From Reticulitermes lucifugus (Eukaryota > Arthropoda > Insecta > Blattodea > Rhinotermitidae): 32,741 nt of DNA. Positions 18,026-29,003 of the stretch are shown here, piece by piece. How positions within the stretch are numbered: position 1 is the first letter of the stretch; each line of letters begins with the position of its first letter. The position numbers and the translations under genes were made by a program. The stretch spans positions 11,255 through 43,995 of the forward strand of contig JAKCWW010004002.1 of assembly GCA_026260175.1 (NCBI GenBank), written 5' to 3'. The notes below the pieces were generated by a model. It worked only from the letters and a program-made list of their open reading frames with translations, had not been told where the DNA came from and searched no databases.

Positions 18026-18100
18026 ACAGGACACCATAGCTCAGTCAACTTGTTAAGATACGCACCTGAGACCAGATCTTGTCCATGAGTAGCAACAGGA
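18026..18100 (+). repeat. possible decayed tRNA-like SINE head
   Basis: ccatagctcagtcaacttgt closely resembles a tRNA A box and D-arm (TAGCTCAGT). The expected B box about 35 bases on is not recognisable. It is too incomplete to call a tRNA gene. Confidence 0.25.
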
Positions 18101-18834
18101 AAGCATGTATAAAGGATTAAAATTTAAATAGAAGACTCAGAAACAAAATGTGGACTAAACAAGGAATCATTTGTGGCAGTTAATATCTCATTCGGTGCAA
18201 GGATTTCGCGTGGTTGTTCTTAAGGAAATAGCATTGACGAAGCCCTTTTTACAACACAGTGCTCGGGACTGTATGTGGAACTACGGGAGAAAAAGTGACT
18301 GGGGGCTGTAAAAGGGAAGAATGAGACAGTGGCCTGAGGCGTAGAATTTGTACCCATCACCATTAGGATTCGAGTGATGATTCGACGATGTTTAAACTGA
18401 GAGCACATGTAAGACGTAAAACGAATTTATAAATATTTTTTCGTCTGAAAACCTGACGCAGATAGGGGTATCATTTTAAATCAAAACTTGAGGCTACGTC
18501 ACATTGTGTTAACTATATTGGGTTTCAGAAGTCAGCTCACCACGAAAGCCTTGTATTAGAAGTCGACGACAGAAAAGCTTTCACGCTCAGAGCGCCCACG
18601 GCGAACGTTCCTGTTATGTATATATCACTCTTGCTTTTTATGTGGCAGGTATCGGTTTTACATGTCGGTCTCGAGACTGTCTAGCCTGTGGTTACTCTCA
18701 GGTCATTCCGCAAATGTCGGAATTGCACCTAAATTAGACCACAACGGCTTGCTTCCAAATTCTTCCCATCCACTCTTCACAGTAATTTTTTCAATGAGTA
18801 CCTTACTCCTATAAAGGTACAGTAAAATAAAGGT
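18101..18834. other. no gene recognised
   Basis: Mixed sequence. The short minus-strand frame 18,220-18,408 has no motif. Nothing else supported. Confidence 0.35.
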
Positions 18835-19080
18835 AAAATTCACCCTATAACCTGCCGTGAAAGCAGAGAGGGGGAGTAGAGGTATAGCTCTACTATTTCT
18901 TTAACCTCGGCGCTAGATACGGTAGGTGGTCAACGCCACGCCCCGGCCGCTTTACCCCCGGGAATGAGACTTGGTACCCGTTGTGTAGGAGGTTGGGTGG
19001 ACCCCAGGGGCGGTCTGGACGGGTACGGAAAATCTCACCCCCCCCCGGGATTCTAACCCCGGACTGCCCAATACAGAACA
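18835..19080 (-). mobile_element. SINE-A, 5'-truncated copy
   Basis: The minus strand starts near the B box (ggggttagaatcccgg), continues with gggtgagattttccgtaccc and the body ggtctcattcccgggggtaa, and ends near ttcacggcaggttatagggt. The A-box half of the head is missing. It inserts or ends just before SINE-B copy 2. The minus-strand open frame 18,893-19,081 is SINE read-through, with the same V-S-F-P-G-V-K-R-P-G-R wording as the 17-kb copy. Confidence 0.8.
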
Positions 19081-19112
19081 AAAGTTTAAAGGCCTTTAAT
19101 GTTGTGTGGCAT

Positions 19113-19410
19113 TACCAGTGACGGGGATAGGCGGTGGCGCATTTGGTTGAGGCACTGCGCTACAAGCCAGAAGGTCGCGGGTTCGATGGGGTCATTGACT
19201 TAATTATTCCGGCCGCAATATGGCCCTGGCGTCGACTCAGCCTGTAACAGAAATGATTACGAGGGGTATCTCCTGAGGGTAAAGGCGACCGGTGCTTAGG
19301 GCTAACAACATTGTCACCTTCATGTGCCGATTACCTAGAAATTCTCGGAGCCTCAACCTCCTGGAGCCCTAAGGGCCTGTCCAGGCCTGTAATGTGGTGG
19401 CTTTACCAGT
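19113..19410 (+). mobile_element. SINE-B, copy 2 with 8-bp target duplication
   Basis: The fuller head of the family (ggataggcggtggcg, then ggttgaggcactgcgctaca) leads to gcgggttcgat, where the B box is interrupted after seven bases. The body matches copy 1. Flanks ttaccagt at 19,113-19,120 and 19,403-19,410 are a candidate target duplication. The B-box damage suggests it can no longer be transcribed efficiently by pol III. Confidence 0.8.
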
Positions 19411-19895
19411 TACCAAGTTACGTAATGTATTGTGACATTACTTTCACCCTCCTCTTTGTCTCATGTCTCCTATACCTACCACATAAGGAATAATTAAAGA
19501 AAACAAAATAATTTCTTACATTTGTCAACAACGTGTCACCATAGAAGCACAAAATGAAAAGGCAACACCCTCTATTTGTACTTTAGTCTTAACATTTATG
19601 TCGCATAATTTATCACCGAAGTAATTCTCCCTTGCAATTCGATTTTATGTAATATATGTACTTTAAATTGCGTCTTTTAATAACGTGATAAGGAAGCAGA
19701 TAAAAGCAATGATTGATGCATTGAAACAGTGTTATTATATTGATGCAAGTCTTTTCTTTTAGTGGAAGTTCATGGACACCCCTGTCGCCGAAAGTGTCGC
19801 TGATGTTAGTCACAGAACATGGACGGATAGACTGACTGGTTCCTTACACAAGATGTTTTACATCCCGATTTATGTATAATACGCGTAACATAATG
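19411..19895. other. no gene recognised
   Basis: AT-rich sequence; no supported feature. Confidence 0.4.
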
Positions 19896-20100
19896 TTACG
19901 AACTTTCAGGCTGTCACGGCAGGGAATCTGACACTTAAGTTTATTGTCTTCTGAGCTGTAACACTGCGAGTTTTGGTATACAGTTAACAATCTTTCGGAG
20001 CAGCCTGCAGCAGGTGCCTTTGAAATGATACCTTTTTACCAAACTAGACGTCGCTACATTCCAGAACACCGTAGTCATAAGACGATTATTAATTGAAACA
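19896..20100. repeat. probable dispersed-repeat mosaic
   Basis: The blocks caggctgtcacggcagggaa and accaaactagacgtcgctac with attccagaacaccgtag resemble wording I associate with insect repeats, but there is no second copy here to confirm it. Non-coding. It directly abuts the fold-back repeat at 20.1 kb. Confidence 0.3.
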
Positions 20101-20336
20101 CTGCTTGAGATCTGCGTTCTTCTGGGATGTTACGCAGAGTTGAGCGGTAGTTCTGTACCGACGCTTCGGGACAACCTATCGATTCCGTCTTCAAGGGTAT
20201 TGAACTTCTTGTCCCTTGAAGATGGGAGCGATATGTTGTCCCGAAATGTCTGTACACAACTAACATTCAGCGCTGCGTAACATCCCAGAAGAGCGCAGAT
20301 CTCATCTATATTGCGGCGGAAGCCTGAGATCACGCA
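20101..20336 (-). mobile_element. fold-back repeat, copy 2
   Basis: Inverted arms 20,107-20,137 and 20,273-20,303 match at 30 of 31 positions. The outer right segment 20,304-20,336 matches the outer left segment of the 1.4-kb copy. Two head-to-head cores are visible: minus strand at 20,156-20,195 (GAAGAC, GGA with TCC) and plus strand at 20,214-20,255 (TTGAAGAT, GGGA with TCCC, GAAATGTCTGTA). The short open frames on the minus strand are repeat sequence. Confidence 0.8.
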
Positions 20337-20784
20337 TGAAACACTACTTTTTGACAAGAACTAAAAATTTTGGCAAAAGAAATTTGTGTTTGCACTGCTT
20401 TTATGATGTGAAAATGTAGCACTAGAAATGGATTACTAACGTCATCACCATCTGGTGTTAATATCTTGAAGTAATGTTTAATTTATCATCGTGCAATAAC
20501 AGCAGCATTTTCATAGAAATGTGCTGCGTGTGTACTTGATCATGTGTTGAAATCTTCTCATTTCCGTTCTTGAAAATTGCCCCTCATTGACATGCAATTA
20601 CTGAGCGACCCCTTTAAGATTCCGATTCCCTCGTTCTGATGCAGAATTTTGACAATTTACCTCACGAACAAGCTGTGATTTCCTGGGATCTCCATGGCCG
20701 TAGAGCAAGCCTCGAGCAGTCACGAAGAGTGTTAGAATAATTAGGTGATGCAGGATCATCATATAAACGTTAGAATTCTACGAA
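20337..20784. other. no gene recognised
   Basis: AT-rich spacer. The C-terminal (dimerisation) part of the neighbouring hAT transposase would be expected here, but I could not recognise it in any frame. Confidence 0.35.
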
Positions 20785-22600
20785 TCGACTAAACTCTTTA
20801 AAAGGCCTCTGTTTGGGGGCGTTCGCATCCATACGGAGCGCATTTCCAAGTCGATCTGTCCTCACCCACTCTTTGTTCCATGTGATTTAGTGCAGATACA
20901 AAATCACAGACAGTAGCTAGTAGTGCTTTACTTAAGGGCAATATGTAGGAGAAAAGTTTTCGTAGGGTGTAGAGCGAAGTAATGGATGGCGTTTCAAGAA
21001 TAGAATTCATGAGGATCATTGCAGATGGGGAAGAATCTCTATCTTGCCACGTGCTGATTTCTTGCAGAGTACAGTATAGAGCATCTAGTAGTTGTGCCAA
21101 TACCACTACAGATTCATAATGATCCTCCCATCGTGTTAGACAGGAATTTGAAAGTTTTGCTTTACTTGATTCTGCAGCATGTACAGAAATAATTCTTTGC
21201 AACACTTCATATTTTAGGTGTATTTAAAAAATTATAAATTTTTTCCATAACTCCAATGGAGTTTCTTATACCTTGCATATCTGTTGCTTTTCCAATGGCC
21301 AAGTTTGAAGCAAGAAATGTGCAGTGAACATACAGGGCCTGCGGAAATAAACACTATGTGATGCTTTGCACACCTTTGAACTTTCCACTCATTGATGCCG
21401 CCCCATCGTAACCTTGACCTCGCAAGTATGCAAGATCAATTCCAAAACTTTTTTAAACTTTCAATAATTGTATTGACCAGTTTCTGCCCTGATGTATTAC
21501 TTACTGATACAAATTGTAAAAACTGTTCACAAACCTTTTACTTGAGTTTCATCCACATACCTTACACAGAGCGAAACTTGTTCTGTTTTGGAAATACCGG
21601 TCGTTTCATCTGTAAGCTTTGAAAGACATTTAGCAGAGTTTATTTACTCTGTGCACAATCTTTTGTAGTATAAGATCATTACGGTGTTCAGAATTTTGTT
21701 TTGTATCTTCCAACTTATGTATGTAGCACTTGTAGCGCATGTTTGAATATGCTCCTTTAAATCTTCATCTCCGGCGTCAATCCGGAACCGTAGTAGTAGA
21801 CGAAAGTTACCTTAATTTACACCCTGCTCTTTCTGTGTGGAAAATTCTCCGAATTCTTTATGACCACATAGCGATATTCCTTATCTTCAGCAAAGAATTG
21901 CGGTTTTAGTAAGCGAAATCGATCTTTTTCTCTTTAGTTCAGCTTGTGCGGTTTTTTTGTTTATCTACTTGTTTGTAAGCAGATATAAATTTTCCACTTC
22001 ATTCACCCAGCATTTCTTCGTAAGTAGAAATTGAATTTACGCGATAATTATTCTTCAGATGGTTCTATTGCATGCTTCTATTTAGAAAATCCACATGTTA
22101 GTAATTCCTTTGCTGCTTGTCCGTCTGACTTTCGAACTTCTATAGGCGCATAACACACACAGTACTTGCAATAGACTGAATCTTCCGATTTTGAATATGC
22201 GAGTCATTTGTACTTCACCAGCCAGTTATGCTGAAATCGTCTTTTAAACTCTTCACTGGAAGTAGCTGTTGGGAAGTTGTAACTTACATCAGGTTCCCAG
22301 ATACTTTGCAACTTGCCCAACTTTTCGTCATTTAACATACTCTTACATAATTTACTTACAGCTGCTACGTCGTTTGGTTTTTCGCCCGCATTTGAAGATG
22401 ATTTGTTAAATTCCTCATCTAATATTTTATCAGAATGTTCCCGAATTTCGGCATTTGCAATTTCTTGAACATTAGCTTCATTAACATTCACACATGTGCC
22501 GATTTCTCTGTTTATCGTATCGCTTGTTACTTCTGTAGATTTAATCTTTGTTGAAAATAATAACACAAAGTTGTTTCTTTCGTTTGTCACCAATGGTGAC
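20785..22600 (-). pseudogene. hAT transposase (ZMYM1/P52rIPK-like, TTF zinc finger), broken
   Basis: Read on the minus strand. The N-terminal part (22,593-22,204) ends E-F-K-R-R-F-Q-H-N-W-L-V-K-Y-K, then TGA where the family has Trp, then L-A-Y-S and a TTF-type zinc finger with Y-C-K-Y-C-V-C-Y. Nearer 21,600 is L-T-D-E-T-T, and near 21,400 R-G-Q-G-Y-D-G-A-A-S-M-S-G-K, the two Asp-containing hAT catalytic blocks. A-L-Y-V-H-C-T follows, then an intact frame (21,205-20,798) with C-L-T-R-W-E-D-H-Y and L-R-K-L-F-S-Y-I-L-P-L-S-K. At least two in-frame stops and three frameshifts are visible, and the C-terminal hATC dimerisation domain is not found. It is an old, inactive copy. No other hAT piece in the window clearly belongs to it. 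Confidence 0.85.
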
Positions 22601-23100
22601 AGGTTAGATTTGAAATAAAATTAAGTTTATCACTCTATCCTTGTGGCAGGCCCAGAACAATTCTGATTCACTCTACTGATGGCTGCTTTTAGGAGGGTAA
22701 TTACAGAAGTGTAGCTTTAGGGTGGATTATGAACATAAAGACTGGACTGTCTCCCACTCCCAGTGACTTGGCTGTCTGAAGTGTAGCCTAACCGTTCCTT
22801 ATCCCTTTACTCACCCCATGTTGTCATGGCGTACACAGGGACAACTTCATTTTCACTGAACTTTGTGAAACGTATATCAGTTAAGTCCAAAAATTCTATC
22901 GACTCTAGAAAACCAAGTTTTGAGAATGTCCCTTTCTTCGTTTCTTTAATTATTCATCGGGCTGTTATTCAATCTGAGGAAATTACTGATTAGTAATGAT
23001 TTACAAAAGTTTTGGAGAAATAAACAGTAATATATGCTGTGTCACCAATTAGGATCATCTCTCTCTGTGTTTACTTGAAGACACAAACCTGTAAGTGGTA
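22601..23100. other. no gene recognised
   Basis: Nothing coding recognised. It may contain the 5' non-coding part and terminus of the hAT element, but I found no inverted repeat end. Confidence 0.3.
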
Positions 23101-23460
23101 CCTGCCACCAAAAATGACGTATTTAAGAATGTAATGTTGAAATTGCTGCAACATTAATTTTGGAAAATCCCCATTGTTCATAGAGCACGATTACTTTATT
23201 TATCCACCTACTCTCTCGTCACAGCTCGATTAGAAAGGCGGTAGATAGTGACACTTGCAACAACGCATGGCTGTCCACACATCTCTTCGATATATCGTTG
23301 TACTGTCTGAGTACTGTGGAGTTATCGACTCTCCGTAACATTGCATGCACCTGCTACCTGTCGGCCATTTCATTACATTAGAAGTGACACCGAACGACAA
23401 AGCAGAGCACCTCGAGGCCATAAATTACTGTATGTGGCGGGTGTTTTGAAGTGTTTCTGT
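23101..23460. other. CpG-containing block, unidentified
   Basis: The last CpG-rich stretch before the CpG-poor right part. Open frames occur on both strands (minus 23,230-23,421; plus 23,341-23,658) without recognisable domains. Overlapping antisense frames of this kind are typical of old repeats. Confidence 0.3.
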
Positions 23461-23559
23461 GACTTCTGTCAATATGGAGGGATGCACAACTCTATGCAGA
23501 TCCTATGTAGATTGAAGTGTAAAACCTCTTTCAACTGGGATTTAGTAACCACTGACCCT

Positions 23560-23615
23560 GAAGATGACTGTTTTATGACATGTGATGCATGTAATGTGGT
23601 AGACAGACACAACTA
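23560..23615 (+). repeat. decayed hammerhead-like core variant
   Basis: Reads ccCTGAAGATGACTG, a spacer, then gatgcatgtaatgtgg, where the family would have GAAACATGTA. Stem II is no longer paired. It is a weak relic of the core motif. Confidence 0.2.
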
Positions 23616-24191
23616 TGTAACCAAATTTTCCAGATTTGTAACACACGAACATATGTGAACCAAACTATATCAGGTAATCTAGATATTTTTTACAATCAGT
23701 TTTTCTTAAATATTTAGATTTTTTAATTTGTAATGCCTATTCTTTTCCCACATGAAATTTCTGTATTTTCTGACCACAATATTTAACCATGCCATGACAG
23801 CGTCACACTATCCAGTGTAGCTGCAATGGCTCATGAAACACTTGCTGACAGTAATGTTATCAGTCTTTTGATGAAAAATATTGTGTTTCTGATGCACATT
23901 TCGGTATTGACTGATGAAAATGAATCCTAAATTTGTAGAACTTGTATAGCATAAATGTGCACAAATTGAGAGTGAACTTACCAGCCTAAATGCTGTAACT
24001 TCAGCTTTGTTCATTATTTAACTGCAACACAGGAATAAAGGACATGACTGTTGTGAACTGGGTAGGGCACAGAAGGCAGTTTTGTACTATTGCAACATTG
24101 TATCCCAGAATTCATGCAGGCAGTGACAATAGCTACAAAAAAATAATAACTGAGCTGTGATTTGAAGCAGAAGTGCAGCAGCAACCTTACA

Positions 24192-24416
24192 TTAGAAGAA
24201 GGGATGAATACACAAAAGTTGTGGTCTTACAGGATATGACGTGTGTTTTGGTAGATAGGTATCAACATTTCTAAGCAATCTACTGTTTCCATCTTCAAGG
24301 CAGAAACACTGGTATCCATCCATGAAACTATGTGGTGTCATCTCCCAGAAGACCACAGCCGTGATACTCAATGCCATGAGAACCTCAAATCGAAACAGAA
24401 AGAGAAATATCTTCAT
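24192..24416 (-). repeat. fold-back superfamily repeat (WDVT type), longest copy
   Basis: The minus strand reads ttcgatttgaggttctcatg, then gtggtcttctgggagatgac and catggatggataccagtg, and ends with a core-like ccttgaagatggaaacag with gaaatgttgatacc. The frame F-E-V-L-M-A-L-S-I-T-A-V-V-F-W-E-M-T-P is repeat wording seen in many insects, as I recall it, not a host gene. The core's stem II is decayed. It is one of only two or three clear mobile fragments in the CpG-poor region. Confidence 0.65.
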
Positions 24417-26363
24417 CGTGTCTCAAGGCTTTATTTTGTTGTTATAACTTTGAAACATCTTCAAAAACTATACTAGGTCCCTATCAGATGTCTACACTCT
24501 TTACATTTTACAGTCAGAGAGGTCCTGAACGTACTCTGAAAGGGTGGGGAAATGTAGAGTGGGGACAATGAGGGCTGTGGGAGGAACAGAACTATCTATA
24601 ACATTAAACTTAATGGGATGATCACATTGTAGCAAAGTCCATCCATTACAGTCTTATTACATTCAGTTTGCTTATCCTCTGCTGAAGAACACAATTCATA
24701 TTTTCTTCTGTGATTGTTTCTGATTGTTTTACTTTGCCACACATTTGGCCATTGGTCTCATCTGTCAACTTCCTCTGAAACTGCTAATAAAATATTAACG
24801 TTGCTTATAAATTTGAGTTTCAACAAATTAAATACCATTCAATAATGTTCAGTAAAGTTATACCCTGCCATTTAAAAACTAAATAATGGTAATTAGAAGA
24901 ATTAGTGCTGTTGAATTATTAAAGGTAATGTGCAGAGAGATACTGCATAAATTGTGTCATGATTTATATATTCTTTTATAAACTCTATTTTGCTCTTCTA
25001 TCTGCATTTACATCAATACCACCAACTTCCAGATTGGTTATGTTTCTTCCAACACACAGTCTTCTTATTCATGTATACAGTAATGCATTGTCAGGAAAAC
25101 ACAACCTGACCTCATTGCAAACCCTTAGAATATATTAAGTAATACTCCATAACATTAATATACATAATATCAATACAATATTGTAATGCAATTATAAAAC
25201 TGATTTACCTAACTCAGCAATGTTACGATCATGTCAACTCTTGACCTAATAAAATTAGATTGCATTTTGTAACTTTCTTTCATACCAAATAATGCACTGA
25301 TTTGGAAACCAAATACAACAGAGAATAATTTACAACATTTAATAAGCCTTTCTTAGATGTCATTACACCAAGTTAGTGCATTTAACAATAATCTGGCCAA
25401 TTTGGTTCAACTCTGTTTCAACAACCAATATGCCACCAAAATTCCATTATTCTTTTCATAAATTCCAATTATGATAATAGTTTGTTTTAATATTATAGCT
25501 GTAAAATAATTTTGGTCATAAGATTTGAGGTTTCACTGTGGTCAATATTCAGACTGTGGTCTTCTCGGTTGTGACACCCTGTAATGTCATAGGCAAGAAC
25601 CACCGTTTTGGAAGAACCTGCTGGCCCCATATTCAAGTAGATGACAGCAGTTTCCTCCAAAACTACCTGCCAGATTGCACGGTGTCATACCGCAAAATAT
25701 TACCAGTATAATTTTAGTCCCAGTCAGTTAATCTTAGTGTCTGTTGTAATTCCCATTAAATCTATAGTTCTGCACTCATCTCTTCATTATTACAGATATG
25801 CTTGCAAATTACATTTATATAGTTATAGCAAAGCAGTACTTCAAATTTCTAGCCTTATTGAAATGGTCAGTATAATTTTTTGTTCATATTACCTGCGTCT
25901 CCCATAGCAGCATATTTCTGCTGAGAGTTGAGGTACTGGGCAAAGTTGCAGTGAAACATGTGATTCATGCATACACTGATATACATACTTATCTTCATGG
26001 TGGTATGAATATAAAAAGCCAAATTATCTTAAAAAAAACAAATTACTTCAAATTCCAGTTTTGGTTTTAAAAAATGTTGAATGCATCTTAAAAGGCATTT
26101 AAATTTCCATGTATCTTAATTTAGTTTAGACTTAGGGTCGTATTTTTTATTGCATAATGCATTCAGCTAAGTATTTTGTTACTGAAATTTTATGAATTTA
26201 ACCATTGTTTAAGATCTTTCTTATAGTTTATGTTTAGCATTTATTTGATTATTTTGATATGAAAACCAGCTCAAAAATGGACATAAGTTGAATCAGTCTC
26301 CATGCAGGAGCTTTGGTGCACCACAGTATAGGCCAACTTCATACAGCTAAGACCATAAGTATA

Positions 26364-26386
26364 AATAATAATAATAATAATAATAG
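26364..26386 (+). repeat. (AAT)n microsatellite
   Basis: About seven AAT units ending in aatag. Confidence 0.9.
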
Positions 26387-26639
26387 CAAGAGTACATTTT
26401 TATGTGAACAAGCTGCAAAAGGCTATTTTTATTTTTGTATTTTGTAATACAAGTACCATAAAAAAGAGCATCTAAAATCATGTAGCAAATTAAGAACTGC
26501 AGTTGCCAAATAGCATTTGCCATAGATGATGCTTTTTCTTGTTATCATGGGTCTCGGAGTGTTCAATCCCTTCACAGTAGTGTAATACAAAAACTGGAGC
26601 TTAATATGTTCTAGGAGAATTTGGGAAGGGGGGCACAAT

Positions 26640-26718
26640 ACATTGACATTTATATATTATATAACTATTTATTAATTTATACACTCTTATTCTTATATTT
26701 ATTTATATATATATATCC
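26640..26718. repeat. AT-rich low complexity with a short TA tract
   Basis: TTATATATTATAT and TTTATATATATATAT runs separated by AT-rich sequence. Confidence 0.7.
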
Positions 26719-27944
26719 CCATGGTCACACCATTTGCCAACTTATTTCATAAACAACCACAATATTTTGTCCAATAAATGGACTGCTAACTAAATACGGT
26801 TACATTCTAGGAAAGGGTGGGAGAAAGTGGAGGGTAAGGGAAGGGGGTATCTAGCTACTGATACAGTAACAACAAACCCTGCACCTCAATGCAAAACCCG
26901 GCACCAGACCAGTAATGATGGCATATAATAATATATCTGCTATTATACACAATGGAGGTACACTTCTTGTAACATCAGCAAGCATAAGCAATCACAAAAA
27001 TGTATAAAAACCATCTGTTGTCAGAAACAGTCCTGAGAGAATAGGACCAAACAAATTCATCTGATTTTCCTCACATCAACATTCAGTGTCACACAGCTAA
27101 CAGTTGTGTGTCATTAGGGATGCCACAACATTACTGCCACTTCTCATACATTATGATCATATTTGTATAGTATTTAATTTACACCACTTATAAAAACACC
27201 ACATTTCCAGTCATTCTAATAGCACACAGGATAGTTACACTTCTGATATAATTTTGATAATATTTGGAAAATTTTGTTGGCATTAAACATGGTGCAGGAT
27301 ATTCCTGCTGTGTTGTTACCCACAATTACTATGAACAGGATGCAGTTTTATTACACTCAATTATCACAGTGCTTTCCATTGACAAGAATGTCTGAAATTA
27401 ACACAGTATTCTGTTGACATAAAAAATTTTTCTCCTGGATGGAATTTTGAGTTCTGTGTGTTATTCTGAAGGAGGTACAATTTCCCACCCTTCCAGTCTG
27501 AATGCTTAATACAAGAAAGGTTAACCTTTTCCAGGTTATGTGACAAAATTTACAATAAAGATAAAAACACATATTTATACACTAATACATACAATAAAAA
27601 AGGGAGATAACTGTGTATTTTGTTATTCTGTCATGTTTTAACATATTTTCAGAATTTCCTTGATCAAATACAATATGCAGCCAAACTGGAAGGGTAACAA
27701 AATGAACTTCAAGTTCATATGCAATGTTTGAAGGTCATGCATATTCTTTAACAAGCTGCAAAACATTAATACCAATAACAAATTGGTTCTGTCAGTATTA
27801 AGTGGCACCCCCAAGTTTGCTGTTTTCAGTGACAGTGGATGATGAGATAGAGAATTCATTAGCAGTGTCTAGGTTACAAGTGGTACCAAACCAAATTTCA
27901 TGAAGAGGTTGACTGCAATCTGCTACCTGAATTTGTAATTCATG

Positions 27945-27967
27945 AGGGGGAGGGGGAGGGGGGGAAG
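27945..27967 (+). repeat. G-rich tract
   Basis: gagggggagggggagggggg in otherwise AT-rich sequence; four G-runs could in principle form a quadruplex on the plus strand. Confidence 0.7.
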
Positions 27968-28167
27968 GTTGATGAAGGATTAAAAAATATAATTTCATAA
28001 CCTTTTCATCCAAGGCTTTGAGTTTTTACATTATTGAAAAATATATGAATCCCTGTAATGTTATCTGTAATCGTGATATGATGTATTAACTGCATATAAA
28101 AATTCTAGAAAATCAAAAATGACAATATTGTATCTCTTAATATATCTGCTTATTTCTATCTTTCCAG

Positions 28168-28255
28168 TAAGAATTCCTGGATAAGACAGCACCATATTGA
28201 AAACGAACACCAAGGTTGTATGAAGATTTTTTCAACTGCTGGATCCACTTAAAAA
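28168..28255 (+). other. candidate 88-base exon
   Basis: A good 3' splice site (tatttctatctttccag) precedes it and a good 5' splice site (aaa|gtaagtt) follows. One frame reads 27 codons (starting K-N-S-W-I-R-Q-H-H-I-E-N-E-H) and then ends in TAA four bases before the donor. If real it would be a terminal coding or untranslated exon followed by an intron in the 3' UTR. I do not recognise the peptide. The location in the CpG-poor region is supportive but weak. Confidence 0.25.
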
Positions 28256-28694
28256 GTAAGTTACTCTCCAAGTTATATTACAATGTACATGTAGTTTTCA
28301 CAGTGTCTAGGAACTACACAGTGGTAATGAATCTAAGTGAGGTAGTAGTTGGTATTATTTAGCTTTGAAACTTTCCTTAAAATCTGATCTGAAGCATGTG
28401 AACACTATATGGCAGGGGCAAGTCCTGCTATTGCATTTATTGAATTTAAACTTGAGTTACTGATAAATATGGTAAATCTGGCAATTAAAATAGCATATAC
28501 CAGTTTCATTGACGAATCCTTCAGTACACACTGCAAATGTATAGTAAAAACAGAACTTACACTCAGTTAATTTCTGCCCTGTTCTACTTCATATGCACCC
28601 CAAATTATTACAGGAACAAACAGTCAACAGAAAATGAATAAAAATCAAATCAAGTCCTGGAAAGCAATTTACGTCATTTATAAATATTCACTAA

Positions 28695-28728
28695 TATAAT
28701 AATAATAATAACAATAATAATAATAATT
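28695..28728 (+). repeat. (AAT)n microsatellite, interrupted
   Basis: About eleven AAT-type units with one AAC interruption. Confidence 0.9.
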
Positions 28729-28781
28729 AACTTGGAATAGGAACTGAATTCTAAAAAAAGGGAAGTAATTTCAAAATATAT

Positions 28782-29003
28782 AAACCAGGAATTTTATATT
28801 GCTTTCACCGTGCATTTTCACTTAGTATTCAGTAACCAACAAATGCACACACTCAAACGATGTGAAGTGTAGTAGCTTGTTAACCCCCTGAAGATGGTCT
28901 ATGGACCGAAACATAGGTAGGGGAATTCGGTCATACTAATAAAACTATAAAATAGTTTGAGTGTGTGCATTTGTTGGTTACTGAATACTATACAAACCAG
29001 GAA
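28782..29003 (-). mobile_element. Penelope-like/retrozyme-like element with inverted 5' part (copy 4)
   Basis: Direct repeats aaaccaggaa at 28,782-28,791 and 28,994-29,003 flank it (extendable with one mismatch). Within are perfect 36-base inverted arms, 28,823-28,858 and 28,955-28,990. The family tail (minus strand aaaatgcacggtgaaagc) is attached only to the left arm. The core is on the plus strand at 28,884-28,923: CCCC, CTGAAGAT, GGTC-TATG-GACC, GAAAC, ATAG, GTA, GGGG. The core and tail are therefore in opposite orientation, which is best explained by inversion of the 5' segment during insertion. Non-coding. Confidence 0.7.

Noticed and set aside
23341..23658. 105-codon frame with several Cys and His as a zinc-finger protein
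   Set aside because: The Cys and His spacing fits no zinc-finger pattern I know, the start is not ATG-supported by context, and part of the frame overlaps a decayed repeat core.
24192..24416. F-E-V-L-M-A-L-S-I-T-A-V-V-F-W frame as a membrane peptide gene
   Set aside because: The same wording belongs to a dispersed insect repeat with relatives at 4.4, 5.4 and 7.4 kb in this window.
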